Assembly: GCF_028768465.1 (NCBI RefSeq) | Contig: NZ_CP118225.1 | Coordinates: forward strand, 1,531,001 to 1,595,000 | Origin: Rhodopirellula sp. P2 | GTDB lineage: Bacteria; Planctomycetota; Planctomycetia; Pirellulales; Pirellulaceae | Reading direction: 5' to 3' | Length of the DNA: 64,000 nucleotides | In this document: positions 8,954 through 16,162 of the stretch, in pieces | How the letters are laid out: each line of letters begins with the position of its first letter | Numbering within the stretch: position 1 is the stretch's first letter | The notes under the pieces: generated by a model | Told to the model about the DNA's origin: nothing | The model's input: the letters and a program-made list of their open reading frames with translations, nothing else | Databases searched by the model: none | Program-made: the position numbers and the translations under genes

Positions 8954-9235
8954 ATGCGACGATTAGGAAAAACAGCCCGGAAAGTTCGATCCAAACTTGG
9001 GCTTTCGCAAGCCAAGATGGCGAAAGAGCTAGGTATTTCGATCGTTCAGCTCAGCAAGATTGAGAACGATCATGCGATGCCTTCACCAAATTTGATCGAG
9101 AAGTACCGCGAAGTTGCGAACGTCGATTTGTACGTGATGGATTGGTGCGAGGATCCCGACATGACGACGTTGCCAATAGCGGTTCGTGAAGCAGCAGCAG
9201 AATTGCGGAACGCTTGGTCTCAGGAATTTGATTGA
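8954..9235 (+). CDS. XRE/Cro-type HTH regulator
   Basis: 93 residues. Residues 8-60 form a lambda-repressor-like helix-turn-helix: RSKLGLSQAKMAKELGIS is the turn core, then QLSKIENDHAMPSPNLIEKY. The last 30 residues are probably helical and could mediate dimerisation or contact the RT. The TGA stop (9233-9235) overlaps the TTG that can start the RT gene (TTGA), indicating translational coupling. In described retrons HTH genes do occur as partner genes, and in other RT defence modules they act as local repressors; either role fits here. No operator was recognised with confidence upstream. Confidence 0.85.
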   Translation: MRRLGKTARKVRSKLGLSQAKMAKELGISIVQLSKIENDHAMPSPNLIEKYREVANVDLYVMDWCEDPDMTTLPIAVREAAAELRNAWSQEFD

Positions 9236-10263
9236 GCTTGATCGGCATGGACGCGAAATTGTTCAGCTTGCACCGTCCCCGGCAGGTCGCAGATCGTCTT
9301 GGCCTTGACGAGTCATGGTTGCTTCGTCTCTCGGAGGAACTCCGCACCGCTGAAGGACGGTCAAACTACATTCGCGAGTTTACGCTTTTTGACCCCCGGC
9401 CCGGAAAGAAACCAAGAGACATCATCTCGGTTCGCGGCGATCTTCGATTGGCTCAGCGACGTCTTCATCAACGGCTCCTGTCGCATTCCATTGAGCCGAC
9501 CCCCTATAGCCACGGTGGCGTTCGTGGCCGAAGCATTAAGACGAATGCCGGGCAGCATGCACGCAACCGCTTTGTTTACCTGACAGATATCGCAAATTTC
9601 TATCCATCTATTCACAGCAGTCGCATCAACGACCTTTTTAAGTCGAATGGGTGCCTTCCTGCAGTCGCTCGATTGCTGACCAGCCTCACGACTCTCGACT
9701 ACCACCTGGCACTGGGGCTTATTACCAGTCCGATTTTAGCGGAAGCCATCATCCAGCCAGTCGATCGACGAATCGCGGTCGCCTGCGATCGACAGGGGCT
9801 CGTCTATAGCCGGTACGTTGACGATATCTGTATATCGTCCAAGCACAGCCTGCACGGATCGGGAATTGACGCAACAGTTAGAACGATCCTTCGCCAATCA
9901 GGATTCAAGGTTCGAGTGTCGAAGGATCGCTTCATCCGTGTCGATGAGGGTTGTGCGGTTACGGGAGTTCGTATCCATCGTGGACGACTTTCGGTGACAC
10001 CAAGTTACATCGGTGAGTTGGAGACGGATCTCAGCAGCGCGCTATCCTTCGCTCGCGGCGGTCAGCACACCGGACTCTTCTTCACAAAAGAGCAACTCTG
10101 GGGCCGCGTTCAATTCGTCCGGTGGATCAATCCCGGCCGCGCGAAACCACTGATTCGATTGTTCCGCCAAATCCCCTGGCGACGCTACCGTGTGGCGGCA
10201 AGCCAGAGCGGATTGATCGCTGCAAAGGCCTTTTTTGCTGAACGAAAAAGCTCCGTCCTTTGA
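9232..10263 (+). CDS. Retron-like reverse transcriptase
   Basis: 343 residues from TTG at 9232 (338 if the ATG at 9247 is used). Numbered from TTG: TNAGQH at 104-109 is the NAxxH motif of retron RTs; motif A is LTDIANFYPSI (Asp119); LGLITSPILAEAI at 161-173 replaces the usual LPQG-x-x-TSP block; the catalytic motif is RYVDDICIS (Asp197/Asp198); and AVTGVRI at 242-248 is the VTG motif typical of retron enzymes. No maturase or endonuclease domain, so it is not an ordinary group II intron protein. The C-terminal 90 residues are basic and aromatic, consistent with a thumb that binds a structured RNA. It is the last gene of the HTH-coupled set and carries a normal triad, so activity is likely. The subgroup could not be decided. 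Confidence 0.85.
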   Translation: MSLIGMDAKLFSLHRPRQVADRLGLDESWLLRLSEELRTAEGRSNYIREFTLFDPRPGKKPRDIISVRGDLRLAQRRLHQRLLSHSIEPTPYSHGGVRGRSIKTNAGQHARNRFVYLTDIANFYPSIHSSRINDLFKSNGCLPAVARLLTSLTTLDYHLALGLITSPILAEAIIQPVDRRIAVACDRQGLVYSRYVDDICISSKHSLHGSGIDATVRTILRQSGFKVRVSKDRFIRVDEGCAVTGVRIHRGRLSVTPSYIGELETDLSSALSFARGGQHTGLFFTKEQLWGRVQFVRWINPGRAKPLIRLFRQIPWRRYRVAASQSGLIAAKAFFAERKSSVL

Positions 10264-10288
10264 AACTGATTGAAGTGTTCGATTTTTC

Positions 10289-10302
10289 CCACAGTGCTGC
10301 CT
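10289..10302. repeat. 14-bp direct repeat, right copy
   Basis: Exact second copy of CCACAGTGCTGCCT (first at 8334-8347), 26 bases after the RT stop and 20 bases before the next gene's ATG. If the bracketed DNA were removed, one copy would lie directly upstream of the peptidase/acyl-CoA dehydrogenase gene. Confidence 0.5.
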
Positions 10303-10321
10303 CCAAAAACTAAACACCCAA

Positions 10322-12322
10322 ATGATTGCTCGCTCAATACTCTGCCTGGCCGTACTGGTCATTGCTTCGCCGGTCTTTGCGAAACCGCAAGAGTCCCAAA
10401 CGTACAAGGGGAATTCAGGGGCTTTCTCAACGCCAGGCGAAGCCCTTGACCGTGTCCAGGGGGATCATTCGGACGAGATACCGATCGTGGTCGCACAAGG
10501 CGAGATGGACAAATTGATCGACTGCAAGGGCGGTGGTGCATGTCCTATTTCGGCTGCGTTGATCGCTTCGCAGGGAGTGCGGGTGATGGCGGGGTTGCCA
10601 GTTGATTCGCAGCCGCACCGGACTGCGCTTCGCGTGTTTCAAGACAAACCGGAGTTGCTGCTGGGGCGGATCAGCAACGATCGTATGGTGATCTTGTTAG
10701 CTTATCTATGTGAAGATCTGGACGAGACGCCAGTCGTGATCTCGACAGTTTCCGCGCCGAACAGTCCTCATGCGGCGCTGGGGCCGAAATGGTCCGAAAC
10801 CGATGGACCAGACCTTACGACATCGCCTGGGGAGTTGAAAATTCTCGCTTACACAGTGACGACGGCCGACGGCACGGTTCGTGGGCGTCACTTTGTTCTG
10901 CTAAAGACGTACGAGGGCGGGCGTCTGAACTTCATTGACCCCGGCAAACCGCTGAAGAAACGAATGTTCGATTTGGAATATCGCGGTGTGCCGTCGGCTA
11001 CCAAGCGTCAATTGTTCTTTCAAGTTCCTAACGGTTTGGACAAGTCGGGCCAGACCTACGAGCTGAACACGATCTTTTCGATTCGGTTGCTGGTCAACGA
11101 TCCGAACGCTACGTCAGACAGCGAATCAAGGGTCGAAACGATGAAGATAAACATCGACAACCTCGCCGAACGTTTGCGGGCGAGCGGCGAGTTGACGTCG
11201 CCGATTGCGTGGCGGCGCGAAGGCGCGGTGTTCGGGTTGCCCGGCGTTGATCTGCCGGCCAGTGTCGATGGTGGAGGATACTCGGTCGCTGAATCACTCG
11301 AACTGTTCCGGCACGCGGGACGCATCAATTTGAATCTTCGTGATGTGGTGGGTGGAGCCCATGGTCGACCGCTGGCACAAGCCTCCACGCAGATCGCAGG
11401 GGAGGTACTGAACAAGCTGGTCACCGGCGAGGCTTACGTTGCTGTCTCGATTACCGAACCGTTGGCTGGGTCGAACCCAAAGGAGATGCAGAGCAAGGCA
11501 GTTCGTTACGAAGGCGGTTTTAAACTCACCGGACGCAAATTATGGAATGCTCGCTTGCGACAGGCGACTCACATCGTGCTCTACACGCAGGCGGCCAATG
11601 GAAAGGAAGGTGAATTTTCGGCATTCCTGATCCCGATAGATCATCCCGGACTAAAAATTGTCGACCGATACGCACATGGACTGACCGGAAATTCATTCGG
11701 CGGTCTCGAATTCGACGACATGTTCGTCAGCCAAGACCATCTGATCGGAAAAGACGGCGAGGGCTGGAAAATCTTCACCAGACACTTTCAGTACTGGCGA
11801 TTGATGCAGGCCGCTGCGGCGATCGGGTGTGGCGAAGCAGCGCTAGACCAATTGGCTGATCGACTGAAAACACGTAATGCGTTTGGCGGTCCGATCGGCC
11901 GATTCAGTCACCTGCAACAACCGCTCGGTGAATACACCACCAAATTGCGAATGGCGTTGGCATTGGCACGAGAAGCAGCGAAGTTGCTTGATGACGGCAA
12001 CTACAAGGCGGCTACCTCATTGATCGACGGCTTGAAAGCCGAGGGCGTTGAGATCGCATTGTCGGCTTGCGACACCGCCATGCGTGCTCATGGTGCGATG
12101 GGTTACAGCCGAGACGTTGACCTTGGTGACCGGGTTCGCGATCTGATGGGATTGCGAATTGCCGATGGGACGACCGATGTGATGCGAATGTCAGTCGTCA
12201 AGAATGTCTACGGTTCAGAGCTTTGGATCATGGCGGTCTACGGTATGTCCAGGAACGAAGAAACCGAAACTGAAATCGAAGCAGGGGCTCCTGTCACCTC
12301 TGAGGTCAGCAATGATGAGTAA
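10322..12322 (+). CDS. Secreted C39-like peptidase domain fused to acyl-CoA dehydrogenase
   Basis: 666 residues. Residues 1-20 are a clear Sec signal peptide (ILCLAVLVIASPVFA). Residues 60-255 resemble a C39/papain-like fold, with a candidate triad of Cys74 (GGACPISAALIAS), His190 (RGRHFVLLKT) and Asp206 (NFIDPGKP). From about 275 there is a full acyl-CoA dehydrogenase: GLPGVDLPASVDGGGYS, VAVSITEPLAGSN (FAD/substrate region), a C-terminal helical domain, then GYSRDVDL and IADGTTDVMRM, where Asp occupies the usual catalytic-base position, as in some ACAD branches. An in-frame ATG at 11141 (residue 274) sits exactly where the ACAD half begins. ACADs are normally cytosolic FAD enzymes, so attaching one to an exported domain is odd; gene fusion by loss of a stop is one explanation. 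The next genes overlap it. Confidence 0.75.
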   Translation: MIARSILCLAVLVIASPVFAKPQESQTYKGNSGAFSTPGEALDRVQGDHSDEIPIVVAQGEMDKLIDCKGGGACPISAALIASQGVRVMAGLPVDSQPHRTALRVFQDKPELLLGRISNDRMVILLAYLCEDLDETPVVISTVSAPNSPHAALGPKWSETDGPDLTTSPGELKILAYTVTTADGTVRGRHFVLLKTYEGGRLNFIDPGKPLKKRMFDLEYRGVPSATKRQLFFQVPNGLDKSGQTYELNTIFSIRLLVNDPNATSDSESRVETMKINIDNLAERLRASGELTSPIAWRREGAVFGLPGVDLPASVDGGGYSVAESLELFRHAGRINLNLRDVVGGAHGRPLAQASTQIAGEVLNKLVTGEAYVAVSITEPLAGSNPKEMQSKAVRYEGGFKLTGRKLWNARLRQATHIVLYTQAANGKEGEFSAFLIPIDHPGLKIVDRYAHGLTGNSFGGLEFDDMFVSQDHLIGKDGEGWKIFTRHFQYWRLMQAAAAIGCGEAALDQLADRLKTRNAFGGPIGRFSHLQQPLGEYTTKLRMALALAREAAKLLDDGNYKAATSLIDGLKAEGVEIALSACDTAMRAHGAMGYSRDVDLGDRVRDLMGLRIADGTTDVMRMSVVKNVYGSELWIMAVYGMSRNEETETEIEAGAPVTSEVSNDE

Positions 12323-12533
12323 GCCGTCGAGCAGCGTCTGGAACGTACGAGCTGATCGAAGCATCGTCGTTACAGTGCTCCTGGTCGGGATAGTGACCTC
12401 CACCGGTTGCGACAATGTGATCCCGCCACCACCTGATGAACGACACCGACCGAGGCCACCAATTGATGAAAGAATCGACACCGACGAACGCGACGGACGC
12501 CCAATCCCCGGCCCCGTCGAAAGTCACCGGTAG
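12312..12533 (+). CDS. Small Pro-rich lipoprotein
   Basis: ATG at 12312 or 12315, giving 73 or 72 residues, overlapping the stop of the ACAD-fusion gene by about 10 bases. The signal SIVVTVLLVGIVTSTGC ends in a lipobox-like STGC; the mature part is short, Pro- and Arg/Asp-rich (VIPPPPDERHRPRPP) and probably disordered. No family recognised. Coupling to the upstream gene and the overlap with the downstream membrane protein suggest one operon. Confidence 0.55.
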   Translation: MMSKPSSSVWNVRADRSIVVTVLLVGIVTSTGCDNVIPPPPDERHRPRPPIDERIDTDERDGRPIPGPVESHR

Positions 12534-12900
12534 CCGTTGGAGTGTCGCCGCCGTCTTTCTAACCAACCTAGTGATTGCCGCGGCGGCTGGCTTCTTTGCT
12601 CACCGCGCGTGCGGAGACACCGGATGGCTGTTCGGTTGGTTGATCGGCGCGTCGCAATCAAGCGTCACCAACACGGTAGTGCCGCTGATTTTGGCTATCA
12701 TCACCGGCACGGTTTTCACGCTTGTTGCCAAGGCTATCGAGAAGATACCGGCCGAACGCATTTGGTGGTCTTTGTTCGCGGTCGCAGCATTGTCATACCT
12801 GACAATGATCTTTGTTGGGCGAACCGTGGACGGGCTTCGCGAGGGCGTCGATGTCCGCATGGAAGCTGACAAGCAATCGAACACCAGCGACCAGAAATGA
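12466..12900 (+). CDS. Three-TM inner-membrane protein of unknown function
   Basis: ATG at 12466 (an upstream in-frame ATG lies at 12436), 144 residues. Three hydrophobic segments are visible: VAAVFLTNLVIAAAAGFFA, TVVPLILAIITGTVFTLVA and WWSLFAVAALSYLTMIFVG, separated by short loops, with a charged C-terminal tail (GVDVRMEADKQS). The start overlaps the lipoprotein gene by 68 bases in another frame, so both are presumably translated from the same message. No family recognised. It is the last gene of this accessory block. Confidence 0.6.
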   Translation: MKESTPTNATDAQSPAPSKVTGSRWSVAAVFLTNLVIAAAAGFFAHRACGDTGWLFGWLIGASQSSVTNTVVPLILAIITGTVFTLVAKAIEKIPAERIWWSLFAVAALSYLTMIFVGRTVDGLREGVDVRMEADKQSNTSDQK

Positions 12901-13223
12901 TCGGCAGATCTTCGACAAGAGTTGAGCTGCCTTAGATCTAGACGTGCGACTTTGCCGAGAGCCCAACCTTCCACGTCTCTCACTTGCTGTTCTTGGCAGG
13001 CGACATTTTTGTAGCCCCAAGAGGTTACTGCGACCCCGCGGACCAAAAGAAAGCCGACTGGGGACAGAGCACTTTTCTGGGGTGCCTCGAAGAGACCGTG
13101 TTTCAAGTTGGCTTGTGGTTGTCTGCAAGGGGAGCGGTTCCGGAGCGGCGCCGAAGCGGCTTGATCCGGCCTACTTGCTGACACGAAATGATGACAGTTG
13201 GTGGATGGCACCAAAGGTTTCTT
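12901..13223. other. Intergenic stretch without a recognised gene
   Basis: About 320 bases between the 3-TM gene and the palindromic element. Overlapping frames exist on both strands but none has a plausible start, domain or composition. It may be remnant coding DNA. Confidence 0.5.
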
Positions 13224-13336
13224 AGCAACGCGTGAACAGCAAGTGACGTTGTTAGCGGTGTGGCGCAAGCCGCCCGGTGAGGAACCGGAGGGCTCGCGCT
13301 CTTCCGCTATGTCACTTGTTGTTCACGACGTGCTTA
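13224..13336. repeat. Palindromic intergenic element ending in the RsmC-like gene's stop codon
   Basis: Arms GTGAACAGCAAGTGAC (from 13232) and GTCACTTGTTGTTCAC (13311-13326) are inverted repeats, continuing into TAGCGG/CCGCTA. The loop is itself palindromic (CCGGT/AACCGG and GCGCAAGCC/GGCTCGCGC). Read on the minus strand the right end is TAAGCACGTCGTGAAC, and its first three bases are the stop codon of the RsmC-like gene. Confidence 0.8.
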
Positions 13337-14386
13337 CTCGCGGGTGAAACGCAGCAGGTCGTAGGACTGGGCGGTTTTGCGGTCGGTTAGTTCCAACGGC
13401 CACCAGTCGTATTCGAGGTAGCGGTCAGTTTGCTTGGTGATGACATAAGCCTCTCCGCCTGATCGCAGTTTCTGCGCGGCGGTGACCATGAAGTGCTCGG
13501 CGATTCGGAAGTCGCCGTAGTACGGCGGGTTGAGCAACGCGATGTCGCAAGGCGGCACGTCCGGAAGCAATCCATCGTGGTTGACGATGGCGGTCAGGTT
13601 GGTGATCTGGTTTTGGGCTGCCGCTCGCTCGGTGCACTGGACGGCTCGCGAATTGCAATCGACAGCGTATGCGTGACCCGTTTGTGATCGCACGGCAGCC
13701 GCCATCGCGACGGCTCCATTGCCGCACCCCAGTTCCAGAACGGTGGAGCCATCGGGGATGGGGGCGTGCCGGATCATCGCCGCGGCAGCTCGGTCGACGG
13801 AGCGATGAGAGAACACCGACGGGCGGGAATGCACCGTCAGAATGCGATCGTCGACTCGGTGAGTGAATTCAGCGTCGAAGTTTTTGGGTTTGAATGTCTC
13901 GGAAGACTTTCGCACGGCATAGACGCGGCCGGTCGCATGATCGTGGCATCGAACCTTGGGCCCGAGAGCCTGCAACTGATTCAGCAGCCAAGTGTCTTTG
14001 GGTGAGTTGACCGCGGCGATCAGTTCACCACCGATCGCCAATCGTTGCCAGGATTGATGAATCAGGTTGCGATTCATCTCCGCTTCGCCGGTTTTCAAGA
14101 CTGGCAGCAAAGCGAGGTCCCACGAGGTGTCAGGAAGATCGGGTTGGCAGATCACATGGACGTCTGCGGAGGTCGCTTCGCGAGCCTGTTCGGCTCGGTG
14201 CAGATCCACAAACCAGCTCGTGACTTTCGAACTTGGATCAGCGGCAATCAACGCATCGGCCGATTGTCCGCGTCCCGGTGACATCACGATCGCAGAAGCG
14301 GGGGATGTTCGGGAGGAAGAAGCCAAATGATCGATCAGCAGTTGTTCCGACGGCAGCGGAGGCAGGTCATTCACCGCCAACTCCAA
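13334..14386 (-). CDS. RsmC/RlmG-like class I SAM-dependent methyltransferase
   Basis: 350 residues from TTG at 14386 (GTG at 14374 is an alternative; no ATG). The N-terminal half is a degenerate duplicated domain, as in RsmC. The C-terminal half holds the SAM site VLELGCGNGAVAM and the catalytic LLNPPYYGD, the NPPY form used for exocyclic-amine methylation of nucleic-acid bases. The likely role is guanine-N2 methylation of rRNA; which rRNA position cannot be read. It overlaps the end of the GH10 gene by 20 bases and closes a five-gene minus-strand operon. Its TAA stop is part of a palindromic repeat. Confidence 0.75.
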   Translation of the reverse strand: MELAVNDLPPLPSEQLLIDHLASSSRTSPASAIVMSPGRGQSADALIAADPSSKVTSWFVDLHRAEQAREATSADVHVICQPDLPDTSWDLALLPVLKTGEAEMNRNLIHQSWQRLAIGGELIAAVNSPKDTWLLNQLQALGPKVRCHDHATGRVYAVRKSSETFKPKNFDAEFTHRVDDRILTVHSRPSVFSHRSVDRAAAAMIRHAPIPDGSTVLELGCGNGAVAMAAAVRSQTGHAYAVDCNSRAVQCTERAAAQNQITNLTAIVNHDGLLPDVPPCDIALLNPPYYGDFRIAEHFMVTAAQKLRSGGEAYVITKQTDRYLEYDWWPLELTDRKTAQSYDLLRFTRE

Positions 14387-16154
14387 TTTGCAAGGTGACA
14401 GTTTCGTCCTCCAGTAGATTCACGGTTCGAATCCGAGCCCAGTCTTGGGTTTCGGCTTGAACGCGATGTGTGCCACGAAAGGCTCGGACGGTGGCGATGC
14501 CTTCGGCATCCGTTTGAACGGTTTGGTTGGTCCACCAGGTGTTGAGAATCCGTTCTTCCCAAACCTGACCGTTGGGTTTGATTGTCCAGTCCTCCCGGAT
14601 CATGGCGCCGTGGGGACGCCACATGTCGCCTTCCCAAAAACCCCAGGTCGTGAACCCGGTGGTCGCAGGGTGAGCGAACACCAGCGTGAGAAAATCGCGA
14701 GTGAACTGGGCTTGGGTGGCTTCGTCACGGGAGTCGACGTCGAACTCGGTGATCTCAATGGGCAACTGGAACTGCGAGAGTTCGTTGAGGATTTTCCAGG
14801 CTTCGGGCATTGTGATCAGGTCGGATTGGAAGTGTCCTTGGACACCGATGCCTTCCACGGCCCCGCCGCTGTTCAAGATTTGTTCGATCTGCTGGATGTA
14901 AGTTGTGAGATGTTTGGATCGCTCGCTGCCACCGGTCATCAATCCATATTCGTTGATGAACCAGAGGGCCTCGGGTTGCGATCGCTGCCCCCGATTGAAG
15001 ACGTCGGCGTAGTAGTCGCTTCCTAAGACATCGCCCACCAGCGACACATCGCGAAGTTCGTTGATCGCATCCCAGACTGCGATCGGCATGTCACGGGTGC
15101 GTTCCAGAGCGGCGTCCATCGCGGTTTCGATTTCGGCCTGGAATCGCGAGGGTTGATCGGCCAATTGCTTGACTCGATCGGGAATGAACTGCGGGTACAG
15201 TAGCAAGTGGTTCTTGATTTCAAAGCCGGCTTCGATCGCCCACTCGGCGGTCGCATCAGCTTTGACAACCCCGGCGGGACGATCCGTTCCCCAGTCCGCC
15301 CAGTAACGCGGCAGGGTGACACGGTTGAACCAACGCTTGGTTTGCTCACGAAATTTGGCGGCATCTTCGCCGGCATGAATGGGTGTGTTGCCGACGAACG
15401 TTCCGAATGCGTAGTCGTGCTCTTGCTGCTGGACGTGAACGGTTGCACCAGCGATCGGCTGACCAGCGGCGTCGACAACTCGAACGGTGAGGTCGCGTTT
15501 ACGATGACGATCGATGCTGCGCTGAGCTTCGGTTCGCCAGGCATCGTTGTCCGCGCCTGGGTAGAGCAACCGCGTGAAGGGCAGACTGGCGTCGGGGACA
15601 TTTCCCAACCCGATCAATTTCAGATCGCGAATTTCGAGGCGTTGCTTTTTCTCGGCGCACTGGATCGAGGCGTAGACACGATTGGCGTCGTATTTCCGTT
15701 TGGCTCGAAAGCAAATCCGAAACGGATGCCAGGTGTTGGGAACGTCGAAGGAGCGAAACCCGTTGGGGTCCTCGATCGGTTCCCAGGGATCGTTGGTCGC
15801 CATCGAAACATGGATGCTGCCCAGTCCATCCGTGTTAGACGGAAGTGCCCGCGCATCGAAGGAGACACAGAACACGTCGGACGCCGACACCGAGTTTGAG
15901 ATCGGCTCGCACTGAACCTGTAGCGCCCAGGCTTCTTCTTGCAGGGCAGGGCAGTCGACCGTGATCAGGTTGTTTTGTCGGTCGATCGAGCCGGTGCCAG
16001 GCCGGACGTCCAATCGAAACTCGGCGGTGGGAACGAGTGTGATTCCCTCCGCCGAAGTTTGCGATTCTTGTGCGAACGCACGGATGAGCGTGGCCGGTGT
16101 CCCGAGTGAACTCAGGAGCAAAGCGATTGCCACAGGGGCCAGCCACCAACGCAT
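14367..16154 (-). CDS. GH10 endo-1,4-beta-xylanase, secreted
   Basis: 595 residues from ATG at 16154 (a TTG at 16166 would overlap tyrS). Signal peptide LAPVAIALLLSSLG followed by an Ala-rich cleavage region. Residues 40-190 are a beta-rich module, probably carbohydrate-binding. Residues 215-245 look like an Ig/CNA-type stretch (RVVDAAGQPIAGATV). From about 245 there is a GH10 barrel with the acid/base Glu in AVWDAINELRD (about residue 366) and the nucleophile in IEITEFDVD (about residue 470), plus FTTWGFWEGDMWRP near the end. Xylan or a related beta-1,4 glycan is the likely substrate. It sits between tyrS and the methyltransferase in a tightly spaced operon, an odd setting for an exported glycosidase. 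Confidence 0.87.
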   Translation of the reverse strand: MRWWLAPVAIALLLSSLGTPATLIRAFAQESQTSAEGITLVPTAEFRLDVRPGTGSIDRQNNLITVDCPALQEEAWALQVQCEPISNSVSASDVFCVSFDARALPSNTDGLGSIHVSMATNDPWEPIEDPNGFRSFDVPNTWHPFRICFRAKRKYDANRVYASIQCAEKKQRLEIRDLKLIGLGNVPDASLPFTRLLYPGADNDAWRTEAQRSIDRHRKRDLTVRVVDAAGQPIAGATVHVQQQEHDYAFGTFVGNTPIHAGEDAAKFREQTKRWFNRVTLPRYWADWGTDRPAGVVKADATAEWAIEAGFEIKNHLLLYPQFIPDRVKQLADQPSRFQAEIETAMDAALERTRDMPIAVWDAINELRDVSLVGDVLGSDYYADVFNRGQRSQPEALWFINEYGLMTGGSERSKHLTTYIQQIEQILNSGGAVEGIGVQGHFQSDLITMPEAWKILNELSQFQLPIEITEFDVDSRDEATQAQFTRDFLTLVFAHPATTGFTTWGFWEGDMWRPHGAMIREDWTIKPNGQVWEERILNTWWTNQTVQTDAEGIATVRAFRGTHRVQAETQDWARIRTVNLLEDETVTLQIGVGGE

Positions 16155-16162
16155 GATCAAGC

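Noticed and set aside
12600-13268. 222-residue minus-strand frame opposite the 3-TM gene
   Set aside because: Low-complexity composition, crosses a palindromic element, no signal or domain.
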